Shown here one piece after another: positions 5,365 to 6,117 of a stretch of 6,117 nucleotides of DNA. The position numbers and the translations under genes are program-made. This DNA comes from Verrucomicrobiota bacterium (GTDB lineage: Bacteria; Verrucomicrobiota; Verrucomicrobiia; Methylacidiphilales; Verrucolacustridaceae). The DNA is taken from NCBI GenBank assembly GCA_010031845.1, contig RGYX01000060.1, forward strand, positions 1 to 6,117, given 5' to 3'. The notes under the pieces were generated by a model, which ran no database searches, had not been told where the DNA came from, and saw only the letters and a program-made list of their open reading frames with translations. How positions within the stretch are numbered: position 1 is the stretch's first letter; every line of letters starts with the position of its first letter.

Positions 5365-6117
5365 ATGGTCAGGTTATATCTGATCACCCTTTTTTTATTA
5401 GGAACTTACCCGTGTCATCAGGCTTTGGCCCAAAGAATTGTCCTCCCTCCAGGAACCGCCTCCGGCACTTCAACGCCCCTCTCATCCTTGCCTCCAAATG
5501 GTTCCGATCCATCTCAAATCCTGAAAACCTATCCAGATGGAACAAAAAAAATTGTCCCACTGGCAGCGCTCAATTTTCATGATGACGGAAAGGACTTCGG
5601 GGGCCCACCCGTGCTAAGCGTCTATTCTGATCCTGTCACACCCATCAACCGATCCTCTCCAGAGCGCTTGAGCGTGGCTCCGATTGGCACCGTGGGAGCC
5701 CCCGTCACGATGAATAGCTCTCCACCCGCATCACCCGATCCCATGAGCGGATCCGGCTCCTCCACCGCCGCGGGCGATCCCATGGGAGGCGGGCCGGCAC
5801 CTAACCCCATGGGTGGAGGAGCGGCCCCCATCGATCCTCTTTCGGGGGTTGCCGCCAAGGGCTCCCCGCCACCGCTGCAGACTGTCTCCGGAAAACCGGC
5901 ACCCGTATCTTCTACCGAAACCACGATAGAATTGGGAACCTACGAGGACTTTTTTATGAACGCCGCGATTGGCGGCTCGATTCAGAACCAACTCACTGCC
6001 CGTCGTGTCTACAATGGAAGCAATATGCAGGCCTATCCGACCCGCCCAAATATGAGTGCTAACTTTCCCTATAACCAGCCAGTGGGAGTTTCGAGCGAGA
6101 ATTTCACATTTCAACCC
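5365..6117 (+). CDS. Paralogous β-barrel protein with Gly/Pro-rich linker (protein B), partial at right edge
   Basis: An open frame with no stop before the window end; 251 codons are visible from ATG 5365. Residues 1-22 form a compact signal peptide (MVRLYLITLFLLG core, cut ALA|QR). Residues 23-195 are a long low-complexity linker rich in Pro, Ser and Gly, with four (D/N)P(M/L) repeats at about 125-159. From about residue 196 a barrel seems to begin: AAIGGSIQNQLTAR (200-213) lines up with TAVGPALQQSISAR of protein A, and a later SSENF lines up with SSYNF there. By comparison, most of the barrel lies beyond the edge. An in-frame ATG at 5347 would add six residues (MSYPTF), but it sits inside a perfect palindrome; spacing from the shared upstream element favours 5365. 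Neither start has a Shine-Dalgarno sequence. Function unknown; paralogy to protein A is an inference from layout and the short alignment. Confidence 0.75.
   Translation, partial: MVRLYLITLFLLGTYPCHQALAQRIVLPPGTASGTSTPLSSLPPNGSDPSQILKTYPDGTKKIVPLAALNFHDDGKDFGGPPVLSVYSDPVTPINRSSPERLSVAPIGTVGAPVTMNSSPPASPDPMSGSGSSTAAGDPMGGGPAPNPMGGGAAPIDPLSGVAAKGSPPPLQTVSGKPAPVSSTETTIELGTYEDFFMNAAIGGSIQNQLTARRVYNGSNMQAYPTRPNMSANFPYNQPVGVSSENFTFQP
5737..5847 (+). repeat. Imperfect (D/N)P(M/L)(S/G)G repeats coding for linker
   Basis: Four copies occur within protein B: DPMSG (from 5737), DPMGG (from 5776), NPMGG (from 5803) and DPLSG (from 5833), separated by Ser/Ala/Gly/Pro-rich spacers. The codons are also similar (GATCCCATG twice, AACCCCATG once), so the DNA repeat is real, not only the protein repeat. 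A single related SDPMTS is found in the linker of protein A. Such linkers usually lie between the signal peptide and a barrel or cross the periplasm or surface. Confidence 0.6.

Noticed and set aside
5622..6114. Minus-strand frames opposite protein B (100 and 127 aa)
   Set aside because: The plus-strand frame has a signal peptide, linker repeats and similarity to protein A; the opposite frames are Gly/Pro artefacts of repetitive DNA.
1..6117. Defence system, mobile element, CRISPR array, tRNA or riboswitch
   Set aside because: No transposase, integrase, nuclease, array-like regular repeats, tRNA-like cloverleaf or known riboswitch core was seen on either strand.

Overview
The window holds four protein genes and their control regions. 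Two genes are cut by the window edges. Order: a β-barrel outer-membrane protein on the minus strand (runs off the left edge), then on the plus strand an exported multidomain GH13 α-amylase-family enzyme, a complete small β-barrel protein with a Pro/Ser/Thr-rich linker, and a second protein of the same build (runs off the right edge). No RNA genes, CRISPR arrays, insertion sequences or integrases are visible.

The organism is a Gram-negative bacterium: three of the four products look like outer-membrane β-barrels, one of them with a C-terminal phenylalanine, and all four have Sec-type signal peptides. Coding DNA looks moderate in GC, the spacers are AT-rich, and none of the starts has a clear Shine-Dalgarno sequence. 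That style, with large Tyr/Asn/Gly-rich barrels, would suit Verrucomicrobiota or another PVC lineage, but this is a low-confidence inference without any marker gene.

Layout: 1-1337 (minus) barrel gene, open through the edge and lacking an in-frame ATG; 1338-1567 shared AT-rich divergent control region with direct repeats; 1568-3994 amylase (808 aa); 3995-4227 hairpins, a 14-bp palindrome and an 11-bp-spaced direct repeat; 4228-5202 barrel protein A (324 aa); 5203-5364 hairpin, a second copy of the palindromic element, and a perfect 16-bp palindrome; 5365-6117 barrel protein B (partial).

How they may work together: the enzyme has a glycogen/starch-binding module, and all its neighbours are envelope proteins, so an envelope-level α-glucan function is conceivable. 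The barrels show no recognisable porin or TonB-receptor signature, so that link is only context. The clearest unexplained signals are the tandem paralogous pair A/B with matching upstream control sequences (CCAC-N-ATAT-N-TTGTGG palindrome, then CATATGT, then CATTTAT), the repeat-rich divergent promoter, and the A8 tract at the start of the minus-strand barrel gene. I did not find a convincing new multi-gene system.
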